Origin: Tridacna crocea
Taxonomy: Eukaryota > Mollusca > Bivalvia > Cardiida > Cardiidae
Direction of reading: 5' to 3'
Length of the DNA stretch: 64,000 nucleotides
Assembly (NCBI GenBank): GCA_943736015.1
Contig: OX031069.1
Span: forward strand, 39,094,728-39,158,727
Shown here: positions 12,671 to 23,895 of the stretch, in pieces
Numbering within the stretch: position 1 is the first letter of the stretch
How the letters are laid out: every line of letters starts with the position of its first letter
Made by a program: the position numbers and the translations under genes
Notes under the pieces: generated by a model
What the model saw: only the letters and a program-made list of their open reading frames with translations
The model's database searches: none
Told to the model about the DNA's origin: nothing

Positions 12671-12933
12671 TGGAGTGCAACACGCGGAAAAGTGCATTCG
12701 GACATTTGCGTAAAGTGTCGTTTCGGATCAGCTTGTGCCGTCCGCACAGGCTAATCCGAAACGACACTTTCCGATTTTATGTGATTTTCTGTTTTACGCA
12801 AGTTTACTGTAGCACAAAATCTAATGTAGTCGTAAAGTGCCGTCTCGGATTAGCCTGCGCGGATTGCGCAGGCTAATCCGGGACGACACTTTACGCAAAT
12901 GTCCGAATGCACCTTTTCGCGTGTTGCACTCCA
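12671..12933. mobile_element. Family C MITE, full length with TA flanks
   Basis: This is a 263 bp element with matching TGGAGTGCAACACGCG TIRs, immediately bordered by TATA on both sides. The internal palindromes are well preserved, so it is probably one of the younger copies. Confidence 0.9.
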
Positions 12934-14270
12934 TATAAGAATGAAGAGAAATTCTGTACAATTTGATCGGTCTCACAGAGAATCTCAATGTCTTTACTCT
13001 ACTCCTAACCTGTACTCTGACTTACTTTTTTATGTACCTTAATCAGTGTGTCAATATTACATAATTAAGCCGTATGCGGGGGTGATTTTTAATTCAGCTT
13101 GTACATTAGATGACAACTATATCATTAAGGTTAACTAATTCCATATAGAAAAGAAACTTACAAACCAGACGAATCTATTTGTGTCTCGAAAGTAGGGCAT
13201 AAAAGTATTTCATTACGTTATTAATTCAGAAGAGGAAGGATGAATTTAGAACTATTTTATGAGGCAGGGTAACCGTTTCTAGATATGGGAAACTGGCTGA
13301 GAAGTATATATGTGTGAATGAATGTGTAAGTGTCAGACTTGATTTTGAAGTTGGAAGTTTGAATTCACTACGAGGGATGAAGTATTGTTGAACTGGTGAT
13401 ATTCATACGTTATAGGTGGGCTATGAGCTGACGGGTTCAACTAGGTACAAGGTTACCGGTGTTTCCTAACACCTGATGTTTTTTAACATACGAGAAAATT
13501 GTAGGGCTGTTAAAACTGAAAGCAGTGGATGACGACTCATGAATATTTTCCTCGAATGAGAGGATTTGTCTATGAAAGTGTAGAATACATTGTGGAAAAA
13601 AGGAGGCAATATTAGTTATAAAAAAATCATATTTTTCCAATACATTTGGAAAGCCTACATCATCCTAGCTGCCTAAGCTCTTGATAGTTTTGTGAAGGGT
13701 TTTGTTTAAATCGTCAATTTATCACTTTCTTCTACTTGTCCAAAAGACTTTTTTCTTTAAACATCTGGTAACATGCTCCCAGTGTATAGTTGCCAAGGCA
13801 TTAGATGTTCGATAAACTTTGCCTTCTATAACGTAACCTGATATATAACACAAGATGTCCATCTTTATTACCTGCCTAACAGCTTTCTATAAAGAAATAT
13901 TTTTCTTCCGCCATGAAACATAGCCATATTGAAATTATCAAATGATTGTGATAGGTCAACGAAACCTAGCTACTCGTACATATATTTGCTATTTGAATTG
14001 TTGGCAAATGGCACTGAATTGCTGGCAAATGTTATTGACCTATCAGATTCGTTCAGTGTATTCACTGTAGTATTGAAACTTCCATTTCGCCATGGGATGA
14101 GAACAAAATTGTTCTGCTCCAAATTTTCAATCTTCATTACTCTCTTTATGTGCATCCATTTGTTTCGTTCTATGTGCCAGATAAAAGATCAATTACGACA
14201 GATCACGTGACATTCGGCAAACCTCGGATGATCCTTCGATCAAGTCACTCGAATGTATCAGGTAGCTTTA
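12934..14270. other. AT-rich intergenic, nothing recognised
   Basis: Frames at 13437-13640 and 13929-14210 are overlapping, opposed and unrecognised. Confidence 0.4.
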
Positions 14271-14354
14271 TATCGTCGGTTTACTCCAAAAACCTCGTAA
14301 CTAAGGCTGGTAACAAGCTGTAATTACAAGGTTTTTGAAGTAAACCGACGATAT
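14271..14354. repeat. Family F palindrome (old copy)
   Basis: It runs from TATCGTCGGTTTACT to AGTAAACCGACGATA with a short loop near the middle. The arms carry several unpaired differences, so this is the most diverged of the five copies. Confidence 0.8.
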
Positions 14355-14394
14355 GCTCCAACATGGTACGTTTCTTCACCGGAAATACACCGAT

Positions 14395-14775
14395 TTAAGG
14401 TAAGACCTGTGTAATGCACTTCCGATGAACATTTGGCAAAAATTTTAATTGGTCGTTAAATAAGGATAAATAAGGATTTATGCAGAAATAATATTTTTGC
14501 ACATTTCTAACGGATCAGAAATTCCATTTATGTCTATCTTGAAACTATTTTTTATACTTTTGTTTGTTTTCTAAAAAGGGAGGTAATTATTATCTCTTTT
14601 TCAATTGAAGAACATAGCGGTTTTAGATTTATAAATGATAATTCAAAGAAGGAAAAAATGGAAAAAATGAAGAGGTGAAAGTAGTTCAATAATACTCAGT
14701 TTTAATTATAGCTAGTTTTGCATGGTGATATTTTAGTGGAAAAAGCTGTTTTCCATTACACAGGTCTTACCTTAA
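14395..14775 (+). mobile_element. Family E MITE, full length
   Basis: TTAA-GGTAAGACCTGTGTAATG at the left is mirrored by CATTACACAGGTCTTACC-TTAA at the right. The interior is AT-rich and non-palindromic. It is about 381 bp including both TTAA. Confidence 0.9.
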
Positions 14776-14955
14776 CGCTTTATAACCGTAAAAAATACTA
14801 GACACAATCTTCTGTGAGAATCTTTCTTACCACATTTTTCCTGGCAAAAAAGTTTGTCCGTTTATTGTGACGCCGGCGGCACTATATTTTTATTAGCTTT
14901 TGAAAAGTACATATGGAGGCAGCCATAATGTTTACTCGGCTTTCGACATTTTCTG

Positions 14956-15115
14956 TTTTTAAGCAATTTTCTCTTTTACGCAAGTCTATTGTAGCACAAA
15001 ATCTAATGTTGTCGTAAAGTGTCGCCTCGGATTAGCCTGCGCGGAGTGCTCAGGCTGATCCGAGACGACACTTTACGCAAATGTCCGAATGCCTATTTCC
15101 GCGTATTGCAAGCCA
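14956..15115. mobile_element. Family C MITE, right half only
   Basis: It begins in the AT-rich centre of the C consensus and contains the second palindrome and the right TIR (decayed to GCGTATTGCAAGCCA). Confidence 0.8.
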
Positions 15116-15479
15116 TATAAACCGATGAGTTAATGAGTATACACTCTCTAACACTCATATTAAAAGACGGAAACGGGCAAGGTTGGCCGAATACAAAAAA
15201 GTCGATGTTATACGATATTTACCGAAGTCAGGGGTCGTAATTCTTAAACCGGTAATTTATTGAATACATTGAAAGTCCCAGAGATGTCAAACTCTGACAA
15301 TATTGAGAGTAGGTTAAATGGATGGAATTATTTGTGTGTTCGAGTTCTATTCATGACATGTTATGGTACGTACCCCCACCCTTCAATCCATATGACAGTT
15401 TTCTGTGTCCCTCTCCCCTTCATTTCAACATGACAGATTTCTTTTCTTTTTTCCCCACATTTTGCATCCCACCCCTTTC

Positions 15480-15997
15480 CAAAAGAAAAAGAGGATATTT
15501 GTTTTTTTTACGGTGAAAGATCGAAATTTATCTCATCGAGTTAATATCATCGGTAATATTTTCACGAGTGGCTGCGCCACTCGTGAAAGTATTGCCTATG
15601 ATGTTCACAAGATGAAATAAATTTCTATCTTTCACCAAAAAAAATATCCTGTTTATTTCATGCTTTTAACCTTTTCTTATGGAAAATTAATCAAAATCCG
15701 GTACAATTTTTTTTTTTCGGTTATCCCCCTGGTGCACCCCCTCCGCATAGCAACTAACTACAATGTTACGTCAAAGGCGAGAAATGTAAGATTAATTACG
15801 TCATATTTTCATCCGGTTGTGGGGCATGTGCATTTTACTAGGCACATTTAACTAGTGAGCGGGAAAAATTGTTTTAGCCTTCAATATTGAATAGTAAGAA
15901 TATAAAAATCGATATTTTCACTGGTCTTAACCATGGAATATCGAAATATATTTCACCGATATTTCTCGATAACCGACCGGAAAAACATGAAATAAAG
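15480..15997 (+). mobile_element. Family D element, near full length
   Basis: The palindrome is centred on GTGGCTGCGCCAC (about 15569-15582), followed by the family body and a CATGAAATAA end. The CRE-like octamer is mutated to TTACGTCA here. Confidence 0.8.
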
Positions 15998-16016
15998 AAT
16001 TTAAGTACAGCAAACT

Positions 16017-16230
16017 TTAACCCTTTCCCAGACAATAAACTTTCAAACTGAAAGTGGTCTTCAGAGAACAAAATTAGTACAAATAAGCTCAGGCGTTTTG
16101 ATAGGGTGGAAAACATTGTCGGAAAAGGAAAAAATGCTGGTTACCAGCATATTCTCCTTTTTTCCTAAAACTTTTCAAAAGGCCTCTTCCTCGGGTTGTG
16201 AAAACAAGGGATTGTTTAGTAAATGGTTAA
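16017..16230 (-). mobile_element. Family A MITE
   Basis: TTAACCCTTTCCCAGACAAT at the left and AGTAAATGGTTAA at the right bracket a hairpin with AAAATGCTGGTTACCAGCAT. Confidence 0.85.
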
Positions 16231-16253
16231 CTACCAATATTGCCTGAATTAGA

Positions 16254-16390
16254 TCTTACCAGATCAAATATTCTAGACTTATCCAAATTCAAAGCATTAG
16301 TACATATTCATAGGCTAAACGACACAATGTTTTCAATCACCGTCTTTCCAAGGGTCGTTAAAACACAGGACCGTGTGGTAAGCAGTTAAA
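16254..16390 (-). mobile_element. Family A MITE, internally deleted
   Basis: CTTACCAGATCAAATATTCT and the end CCGTGTGGTAAGCAGTTAA match the family; the hairpin is largely missing. Confidence 0.65.
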
Positions 16391-17450
16391 GAGTCTGCTA
16401 CCTAATGCAAATATCAAAATTACCTATAGATGGACGACGACGAGGAGGAGGAAATTTTATCGATCTATCATCATGTATTATAGGTTCGGTCAGTGCTAAA
16501 ATTGTGGTTCCCAGGAGCTGTATATACATTGTATCTATCAATGGACGGTTGGGTGACATCTTCACAAAGTGTTTTAATTACGGCTTGTCTTCAAAGAATG
16601 ATAGCCGAAGTTTCGTTTACTGTCTTATCTGATTTTAAAACTCTTTAACAGTAGAATCGAAACAGACAGTTCAATTCCGCCCTTCTTTTACGAGTTCAAT
16701 ATCAAGTGATCCCTCGATTGTAAAACATGTCAAACATGTTAAATTCACTGGAGTCACTCATTAATATTCGTATGTATACGTAACATGTATATTCAGTTTT
16801 GTTATTTGTTACCAAAAAAATAATAAGTACCGCTTAAAGGTCGCCCTTTAGATTTTGGGTCGAAAATTTTACAAAAATTAAAAAAAAAAATCATTCTTAT
16901 ACTCTCAAACCTTTTAATTTTCATTCATAAAACCGTAGTAGTCGAAAACCATCCGAAAACAAGAGAAGTTAGAGATTTACTACTGCCCAGGTCGACACCG
17001 ACGGGAAACACGGTCTATTTTTACATGAGCAACTCGCTCATTTACATACCTGAAATACATGTACACTTGACGAAGCTTCAAACATAGCGTTCGGAGAAGA
17101 CATTATGGAAAATAATTACATGTTTGTTATGTTATGGAATTTAAACATGCCAGTAACTTGACATTCCCACAATGCTCTTTTTTTTTATTCCTGGCGCGAA
17201 ATCTAAAAATCCCTCGAGAGGCTTAGTAGCCTTTTAGGGGAACACCACCCCCACCCCCACCCCAACCCCCATCCCGCTCCCCATTTTTTTTTTGTATTTT
17301 TTTTATTCTTAATCATTGATGATTTTTATTGCTTTTTCATATAAATTTCAGTGATATGTATATATTTTTTAATTTGGTGAGATGTAAAAAATCTAAATAC
17401 CCACCTTTAATTGTGCATGTTGTTTAACGTCGTTTAAACATATCGATCAT
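16391..17450. other. Intergenic; C-rich patch, no gene seen
   Basis: A (CCCCA)n-like patch lies at about 17240-17280. The frame at 16405-16632 is not recognisable. Confidence 0.4.
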
Positions 17451-17451
17451 G

Positions 17452-17620
17452 ATCTGTGAAAAAGGGGGCTTAATGCATCTGCGAAAAGTATCGACCCAGG
17501 TCAGACTGCGCGACCAGCGCAGGCTGACCTGGGCCGAAACTTTTCGCCTTTGGTTTAATTTTCTGCATGTCCAAGGACGAGTCTACCTCATGATTCCTTA
17601 AGTTAATAGGCAAACTGAAA
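17452..17620 (+). mobile_element. Family L palindrome element
   Basis: GGGGGCTTAATGCATCTGCG is followed by a palindrome based on GACCCAGGTCAG...CTGACCTGGG, then TCTACCTCATGATT. It matches 42965-43172 closely. Confidence 0.65.
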
Positions 17621-17684
17621 AAAAGATTTTATGGATCTATAACTCTCCCATTACTTGCTGGGCATTATGGATCAGGGAGAAGCA

Positions 17685-17955
17685 TTAAATCGTTACCAAA
17701 CGACAATATTTCAGACTTGTCCAAATCGAAAGCATTTGCAGACGACAAAATAAAAGTGACTGAAAAGTTGAAATTTGTTTCGAGAAGAGTATAACATTTG
17801 TAATTTGTTTCGTGAAGAGTAGAAAGCATTGTGGTAAAAGGAGAAGATGCTGGTAATGACTTCCAAGCACCAACCCACTCACACCCCCCCCCCCCACACA
17901 CACACGCATATGATCAGAGTTTAAGTCAGGATAGCTTTAGTAAATGGTTAATAAT
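17685..17955 (-). mobile_element. Family A MITE with replaced right half
   Basis: The left half is typical, with an internal repetition of TTGAAATTTGTTTCG-type sequence. After the axis it changes to a C-rich/CA-rich tract (17872-17908) before the end AGTAAATGGTTAA. Confidence 0.7.
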
Positions 17956-18443
17956 AAATAAAGAATTAATAAATCTAAAACTTTCAAGGAAAGGGAGGTT
18001 CGTACAGATTTTATTGTAAACATTGCTAGAAAAGGAGGCAATTTTACATGCAATCGCTCTTGTGGAAACGTTTTCAAGAGTTAGCCTAATGCACTGGCCT
18101 ACAAAGTTTTGTACGTACAATGACCGTGTATTGTAAAATAGAATTTCTAAATGAAATTAAGATCTTAAACCAAGATACGTCAATAACGTGTGAAAACCCC
18201 TAAAAAATGATACATTGTAACAATCGACCCTTTATCTCATCTAGAGATTTTCGGAATATTTCAGAAAACTGTAGCGATAAATCGTACATATTAACTTTTT
18301 CCCTTCTTTTTTTTTAATAGAATTGGTTAACAACTTCTTTCATATACTCTTATTTTGACGAATTTCTTGCCAAATTATTTATTTTCTTTTTAAAACAATT
18401 TCAATTGCAGAAATTTGAAATACATGTAATCTTTTATGTCATA
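17956..18443. other. Intergenic, nothing recognised
   Basis: AT-rich sequence without coding potential. Confidence 0.4.
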
Positions 18444-18697
18444 TAACCCTTTACCTCACAATCCCAAGTTTTAACGACCCTTACGAAAAAAAAAAAATGA
18501 AATAAAAGAAAAAAGAAAAAAACGCTTGAAAACGTTCCAGAAAAAAAGAGAAAATGCTTGTGATCTGTTTTCCTCTATTCTCTCAATGTTCCTAACCTTT
18601 TCAGTCGGAAATTTAGATTTTTATTCACAATTAAAAAGCCGTCTGCAAATGCCTTCAGTTTGGAGAAGTCTTAGAATTTATCGTTTGGTAAATGATT
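18444..18697 (+). mobile_element. Family A MITE, diverged
   Basis: TAACCCTTTACCTCACAATC at the left, an A-rich expansion near 18485-18522, and CCGTCTGCAAATGCCTTCAG to the right are visible. Confidence 0.75.
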
Positions 18698-18884
18698 ATC
18701 CCTTTATAGTGCCATTAATGTAGTTCTCAGTCTTTGGAATTTTTTAGGGAAAAATGAAACTTATCGAAAAAAAATTGCTTTTTTGCCATATATTATTATC
18801 CATAATTTTTTTTTAGATCTGAAAGTAGTCTAGCTATGCTAAAAACAGGTTGAAAAAACGCGATGCCTTTAATTAAGAAAAATA

Positions 18885-19114
18885 TTAAATCTTTATTAAA
18901 TGACAAAATTTTAGACGTGTCCAAATTGAAAGTATTTGCAGACGACAAAATAAATGTGACCCAAACACTGAAACTTGATTTTCGAAGAGAAGATAACATT
19001 GTGGGAAATGGAGAAAATGCTGGTTACCAGCATTTTCTCCTTTTTCCACAATGTTTTCAGAAAGCTTCTTTCCCTGGGTCGTAAAAACCCATAGAATGTT
19101 TGGTAAAGGGTTAA
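18885..19114 (-). mobile_element. Family A MITE
   Basis: Both TTAA ends are present. It contains GTATTTGCAGACGACAAAAT and a well-paired hairpin AAATGCTGGTTACCAGCATTT. Confidence 0.9.
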
Positions 19115-19148
19115 AAGATAAAGAGTGATGTTTCGGCTGGTACACGAA

Positions 19149-19358
19149 GTCTTAGGCTACTAAGGGTGACCCACTGACCTACTGCGGATAATGTAGATCA
19201 AAGTTCAGACTGCACAGAACGTGCAGTCTGATCTTTGATCTACACTATCCGATAAAGAGATATTTTGGTCTCAAAAAAAGAAAAAAGAATAAAGTATCAT
19301 TATTCAAATTTTGACTATCTGTCAGACAGTTTCATTTGGGTTGTTTAGCAAGATGGTT
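19149..19358 (+). mobile_element. Family B MITE
   Basis: CTTAGGCTACTAAGGGTGAC starts it. The central stem TCAGACTGCAC-AGAAC-GTGCAGTCTGA is intact, and it ends in TTTAGCAAGATGG. Confidence 0.8.
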
Positions 19359-19577
19359 ATAACAGATTTAAGATTCTGGGATCTAAATACAGCTTTTATG
19401 CTGTCCGATCCTAATCCATCCAGTCTGTCAAATAACTCACTACCTTTGACTTTAATCCCCCATTCTTGTATGGATAACCAGCAACTCTTTCACAAATGGA
19501 TTTATAAACTATGTGTTCAAAGGCTGAAAATACTTTTTCTCTGCAAGATCGAGACACACTTCGATCATTAATCTATA

Positions 19578-19645
19578 CTATAGCAACTGACAGTAAAGAT
19601 CAAAGATCAGACTGCACGTTCTGTACAGTCTGATCTTGATCTTCT
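19578..19645 (-). mobile_element. Family B MITE core palindrome
   Basis: GATCAGACTGCACGTTCTGT with its inverse is recognisable; the ends are gone or too diverged. Confidence 0.6.
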
Positions 19646-19752
19646 TGTCCTAAAAAGCTTCTGCTGCCTTTGATATCGAAAGAGTTGAAAAAAAAAAACA
19701 GAATTACTGACGTGATGCCATTTGATAGGCCTCACTAATTAGTTTTCTATTA

Positions 19753-19970
19753 TTAATCCCGTGTTTTCACCAGCTTTAGGAAGGTAGCTTTTGGGAATCA
19801 TTGTGGAAAAAGAGGAAAATCCTGGTTACCAGCATTTTTTCCATTATCCACAATATTTTCTATCATTTCAGGGATAAATCTTGTCATTTCACATATTATT
19901 TCATATGTACTCTGCAAATACTTTCAATAAAAACAAACCTAAGCTTTTTTTTCAGTTGGTTAAGGTTTGA
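19753..19970 (+). mobile_element. Family A MITE, degenerate
   Basis: It keeps AATCCTGGTTACCAGCATT and TACTCTGCAAATACTTTCAA in family order. Confidence 0.65.
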
Positions 19971-20105
19971 CTTCTAGGCTGATTAGCTAGCGTCACTCAG
20001 TTATTTTTTTCCAATTGTGTGGATCAAGCTCAGGCTACATAAATAGTGCAGCCTGATCCTTGGTCTACACTGTGCGATAGAGATAGGCTTTTAGAAGAAA
20101 ACAAC
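19971..20105 (+). mobile_element. Family B MITE, degenerate
   Basis: TTCTAGGCTGATTAGCTAGC, then GTGGATCAAGCTCAGGCT and TCTACACTGTGCGATAGAGA follow the B order. Confidence 0.55.
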
Positions 20106-20236
20106 CATGAGCTGCAATGTTTGAGATTTTGCCTGTTACCAGATCTTGCTACATTCATTTGTTTGTAGATGTTCAGCATTTTATTGGTCCGAATCCCCTA
20201 TTTCTATAGTTGAAGCACCCTGCTTGGGATTGAACA

Positions 20237-20590
20237 TTTTATCCTTTACCACACAATCCCGAATTTTAACGACCCTGAAAGAGAAGGCTTTTTAAAACAT
20301 TGTTGGAAATGGAGAAAATGCTGGTAAACAGCATTTTCTCCTTTTCCAACAATATTTTCTTCCCTTTTCAGACAATATTTTCTTTTTGAACCACATCGAT
20401 TTTTTCTAATTTTTTGTTTGCATATGCTCTCACATTAGACAAGTCGTAACTAAAATTGTCTTCTTTTCCAACAATATTTTCTACTCTTATTCAGACAATA
20501 TTTCCCTTTTGAACGACATTTCATTTGTGGCCTGCAAATGCTCTCACTTTAGACAAGTCCAAATTTTTGTCATTTGATATTGGGTCAAAT
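20237..20590 (+). mobile_element. Family A MITE with tandemly duplicated right half
   Basis: The right half, from TCTTCTTTTCCAACAATATTTTC to the AGACAAGTC region, occurs twice in direct order (about 20340-20450 and 20458-20560). A variant in the stem (GTTGGA instead of GTGGGA) appears on both arms of the hairpin. Confidence 0.8.
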
Positions 20591-21136
20591 GGAAAGAGAA
20601 CTGTTTGAGTTCTTGGGTGTTTAGATATCATGTAATGGAAAAAATATGTTTCAATTTTATCAAAATTTTATTAGCCCTTATATTCACAAAAACAGAACAA
20701 AGACCTAAATTAGGAAGACTTGCATTTTTCGAAGTGGACATTTTTTGTCAGAAAGAATTGGAATCAAATTGTCGTACTATTATAATAGTGTTCTAACTTG
20801 ATTTTGTTAAATTTGAGACTTTCTACCCTTTGAATCGTCTTAAAGGGTTCCATCTCCCCATGGCATCAGTTTTGGACCATAGGCCCTGGTGAAGAAGTTT
20901 TCAGTTTTAACTTGTTCTGACTCCACTAATTAGTTTACTACTCTCAGAAATTTCAGAGCTATCTTTTTTTTAAAGATATCCAAATGGCCGTTAAAACACT
21001 ATTATAATAATGCGACGAAATGTGAATGACTATATGACCAAAAATTCAAACATGAACGCATTGAACTAAATATGTAACCTAATTGAAATGGAGATACACG
21101 TATGAATACTTAGAGTGATTTTCGTTATAGTATTAG
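20591..21136. other. Intergenic, nothing recognised
   Basis: The short frame at 20605-20796 has no recognisable motif. Confidence 0.4.
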
Positions 21137-21393
21137 TAACTCGTCACGCAAAAAGGGGCCATGTAGGAACCGCGAAAAGTATCAACCCTGGTCAGACTGC
21201 GCAAATCGCGCAGTCTGACCAGGGTAGACACTTTTCGCTTTTATTTTCTGTATGAAAAGTGATCATTCTACCTTGTTATAAAATAATTTTTAAACCATCA
21301 ACTTAAATTGACCTGCACTATTGTTAATATAATTTCATATAATTGATGTATACAACTCCCAGATTGTCCCTTTTTGCGTGATGGGCCACAATT
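21137..21393. mobile_element. Family M MITE, full length
   Basis: The ends are CGTCACGCAAAAAGGGGCCA and TCCCTTTTTGCGTGATGGGC, which are inverted. A strong palindrome CCCTGGTCAGACTGCGCAAA/TCGCGCAGTCTGACCAGGG lies near the left end. Another copy is at 36250-36529. Confidence 0.8.
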
Positions 21394-22154
21394 ATTCACT
21401 GAAGATGTCTTAGACAAAATGATCAAAGACATATAAGTTGCTTGTCGGGTATAAATTTTATCAGGCGTTTCTGGAAAGAAAGATTTAGGAAAGTTAAGTA
21501 AAGATTTGAGGGATTAAAAGCCTTTTTCCTTCCTGACGAGTTCAATTAAACTTTATCACAATAGTCAATGAGATTCAGATTTCTTTCTTGTTTTTTTTTT
21601 TTTAACGTACTGCATGGCAAAATAGAACATCAGCAAATAAACACACAAAAAGAGAACACAAAACCGTAAGTTCGATAAATACATGAACACATATTCAAAA
21701 ACGTTAGAACACATAAAAAGTGATATCACATTGCACAAAAAGATTTTATAATAATAATTAAAAAAAAAATAATATGTGAGCCAAGGTCTGCAAAAAAAGT
21801 TTTTTTTTTTTAAATGTATTTTCAAAAAAGTTTCGACACAGGTCAACCTGCACAATCCGCGCAGGCTGACCTTTGTCGAAACTTTTTTGTTTTACTTTCA
21901 GTAAGTTCTCTGAATGTCAGAGGACTATACTACCTCCGGATTCAGGGGATGATAGACAAAATGGGTTTTATTGCTTCATGATTGTATGATTACTTGTACT
22001 TACATGATGCATGACATAAATGCATAAAACCATGTTTTGCCAGAACAAAGCTCAAATGTACCCTCCACTGATATGCCCCCTTTAGCACAAAGTTTTGTTG
22101 CGTCCCTCGCTAACAACGAAGTAACCCACATTCATACATGCACCCTACAGTTGG
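21394..22154. other. Intergenic with one free palindrome
   Basis: A 67 bp palindrome at 21824-21890 (AAAAAAGTTTCGACA...TGTCGAAACTTTTTT around CCTGCAC/GCGCAGG) is related to family L cores. No gene was seen; the minus frame at 21565-21855 is AT-rich noise. Confidence 0.5.
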
Positions 22155-22372
22155 TAACTCCTGGGGTGCTAAGCGCGCCTCACTGACCTTTTGCGGACAG
22201 TGTAGATCAAAGATCAGACTGCACAGAACGTGCAGTCTGATCTTTGATCTACACTGTCCGATATGGAGATATTTTGCCCCAGAATGCGAGGTTTAAATTG
22301 CAACATTTGTTGTTGTTTTTTTTTTATTAGAGGATTGAAAGTTTTATCTAACATATTTAGCATAATAAAAGT
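22155..22372 (+). mobile_element. Family B MITE with a perfect 31 bp central stem
   Basis: GTGCTAAGCGCGCCTCACTG begins it. The stem 22194-22224 pairs perfectly with 22230-22260 around the loop AGAAC. It ends near TTTAGCATAATAAAAG. Confidence 0.9.
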
Positions 22373-22666
22373 TTCAGTCAATTGCAAAACAATGCAAATT
22401 TAAAACAGAATTAACATTGCCATGATTGTTGAATTTTTCTAGTTTTCCTTCTTTTTTAAGTTCCTCTAACTTTGAAAATTAATCTCATTTAACAGATCTT
22501 TTTTAACTCAAAAACTGCCAAAATGAATAACACAAAATTTTCAAGCAAAATTAAAAGTCAAAATAAAACGATTGCAACTTTCCTTTAAACGAAGAAATCT
22601 CTTAAGCGAACAGTGTGGGCGCAGTGAGTTGCGATAAACAGCGTTTGGGTAACTATTGCCCTTGTC

Positions 22667-22895
22667 TTTACCCATTACCACACAATCCCTACTTTTGACA
22701 ACCCTGAGAAAGAAGCCCCTAGAGAACATTGTGGGAAAAGGAGAAAATGCTGGTAACCAGCATTTTCTCCTTTTTCCACAATGTTTTCTACCCTTCACAA
22801 AACACATTTCAAATTTTCAGTCACTTTTATTTTGTCGTCTGCAAATGCTTTCAATTTGGAAAAATCTGAAATATTGTCGTCTGGTAATGAGTTAA
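22667..22895 (+). mobile_element. Family A MITE, well preserved, 3' of the Fer3 gene
   Basis: It runs from TTTACCCATTACCACACAAT to GGTAATGAGTTAA with an almost perfect central hairpin. On the minus strand it contributes AATAAA at 22831-22826, about 350 bp past the stop codon of the bHLH gene, so it could act as a poly(A) signal (inference). Confidence 0.9.
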
Positions 22896-22948
22896 GGTTC
22901 ACCAGTTGTCACCGATGTTGTTTATATACCCTTTTCTCTACTCCTTTT

Positions 22949-22956
22949 CTCTCTGC

Positions 22957-23009
<53 letters not shown>

Positions 23010-23024
23010 TCTCTCTCTCTCTCT
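22949..23024. repeat. (CT)n microsatellite
   Basis: About 76 bp of CT repeats with a few interruptions, about 155 bp past the bHLH stop codon; it would be (AG)n in that gene's 3' region. Confidence 0.95.
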
Positions 23025-23178
23025 ACTGTCAAGCCCATTTAACAGGTATAAACCTAATTTCGAGCTTCAGTTTCAGAAATGAATTATCTCTCTAATACTG
23101 CACATTTCGTCGTGAGAATCTTGGAAGACTTGAGATTCTGTTTCCCCCCCCTATAAACTAAAACGTTACCATAGTAAT

Positions 23179-23895
23179 CTAATCACTGTCCGCCAAGTCT
23201 GGAAAATCATTTTCTGATTTTTTAGAAGGTCGAAAAAGAGTCACATCACCAGGGTCCTTCCCGTCGGAAACATTTTTCATAAATTCTATATAGGTCATAG
23301 CAAGTCTCAATGTCTCAATACGCGACAGCCGTTTTTCATAATTAAACGCCGGAAGACGTTTCCGTAGAGTCTCAAACGCCTCGTTCAGGTGGAACATACG
23401 CCGTCTTTCGCGCACGTTCGCCGCTTTCCGTTGAATCACCGACTGCACTCGTTTCCTTTTCGGTTTTTGTCCGGTTTTCTGTTCTCCACAGCTTCCCCCG
23501 CTACCAACAGAACTGGTCGGAGAAATTGTTCCATAAGCTTGCGCGAAAAAGGTTTCATGTCCGGTTGAATATGGAATGTGATTTAAAGGTGTCGCAAACG
23601 ACATCTCTCCCGTTTGTATGTATGTTGGCACGGATATTGCGTTTTGTCCTCCTTGATCACCGTGAGGCAACGTTGTGTAGCCCATATAGCTGCCATATTG
23701 AGTGTCCACCGCTTCGTGCCCTGGATATACTGCTCGAATTCCACTCTCTGGCGGATGTGACCACTCGTATTCTGAATATGGAATTCCTCCGCCAATGATA
23801 TTTTCCTGGGAGTGTGACGGCGGGTAGCCATTATATCCCAGATCGTAACGTAGTTCCGGGGCGTGATCGGGTTGATCCGCGCCGTAAATATCCAT
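23179..23895 (-). CDS. Fer3: Fer3/FERD3L-type bHLH transcription factor, single exon
   Basis: A 238-residue protein read continuously from ATG (23895) to TAG (23179), with an A at -3 and G at +4 around the start. Residues 1-135 are a Tyr/Gly/Ser/Pro-rich, low-complexity N-terminal region typical of an activation or disordered segment. Residues 145-150 (PKRKRV) are a likely nuclear signal. The bHLH domain spans about 154-207: the basic region has NVRERRRM with the E-box-contacting Glu163, then [14 protein letters not shown], a short loop NYEKRL, and [16 protein letters not shown]. The combination RMFxLNEAF and [14 protein letters not shown] fits the Fer3/FERD3L branch of the Ptf1a/Twist-like class A bHLH proteins rather than Fer1, Fer2 or Twist (recalled family knowledge). 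These act in the nucleus as E-box binders with class I bHLH partners, usually in neural or gut development. The C-terminal tail of about 30 residues is acidic and unrecognised. Confidence 0.93.
   Translation of the reverse strand: MDIYGADQPDHAPELRYDLGYNGYPPSHSQENIIGGGIPYSEYEWSHPPESGIRAVYPGHEAVDTQYGSYMGYTTLPHGDQGGQNAISVPTYIQTGEMSFATPLNHIPYSTGHETFFAQAYGTISPTSSVGSGGSCGEQKTGQKPKRKRVQSVIQRKAANVRERRRMFHLNEAFETLRKRLPAFNYEKRLSRIETLRLAMTYIEFMKNVSDGKDPGDVTLFRPSKKSENDFPDLADSD

Noticed and set aside
22949-23024. CT tract as a promoter element (GAGA-type) for the bHLH gene
   Set aside because: It lies 3' of the gene and looks like an ordinary microsatellite.
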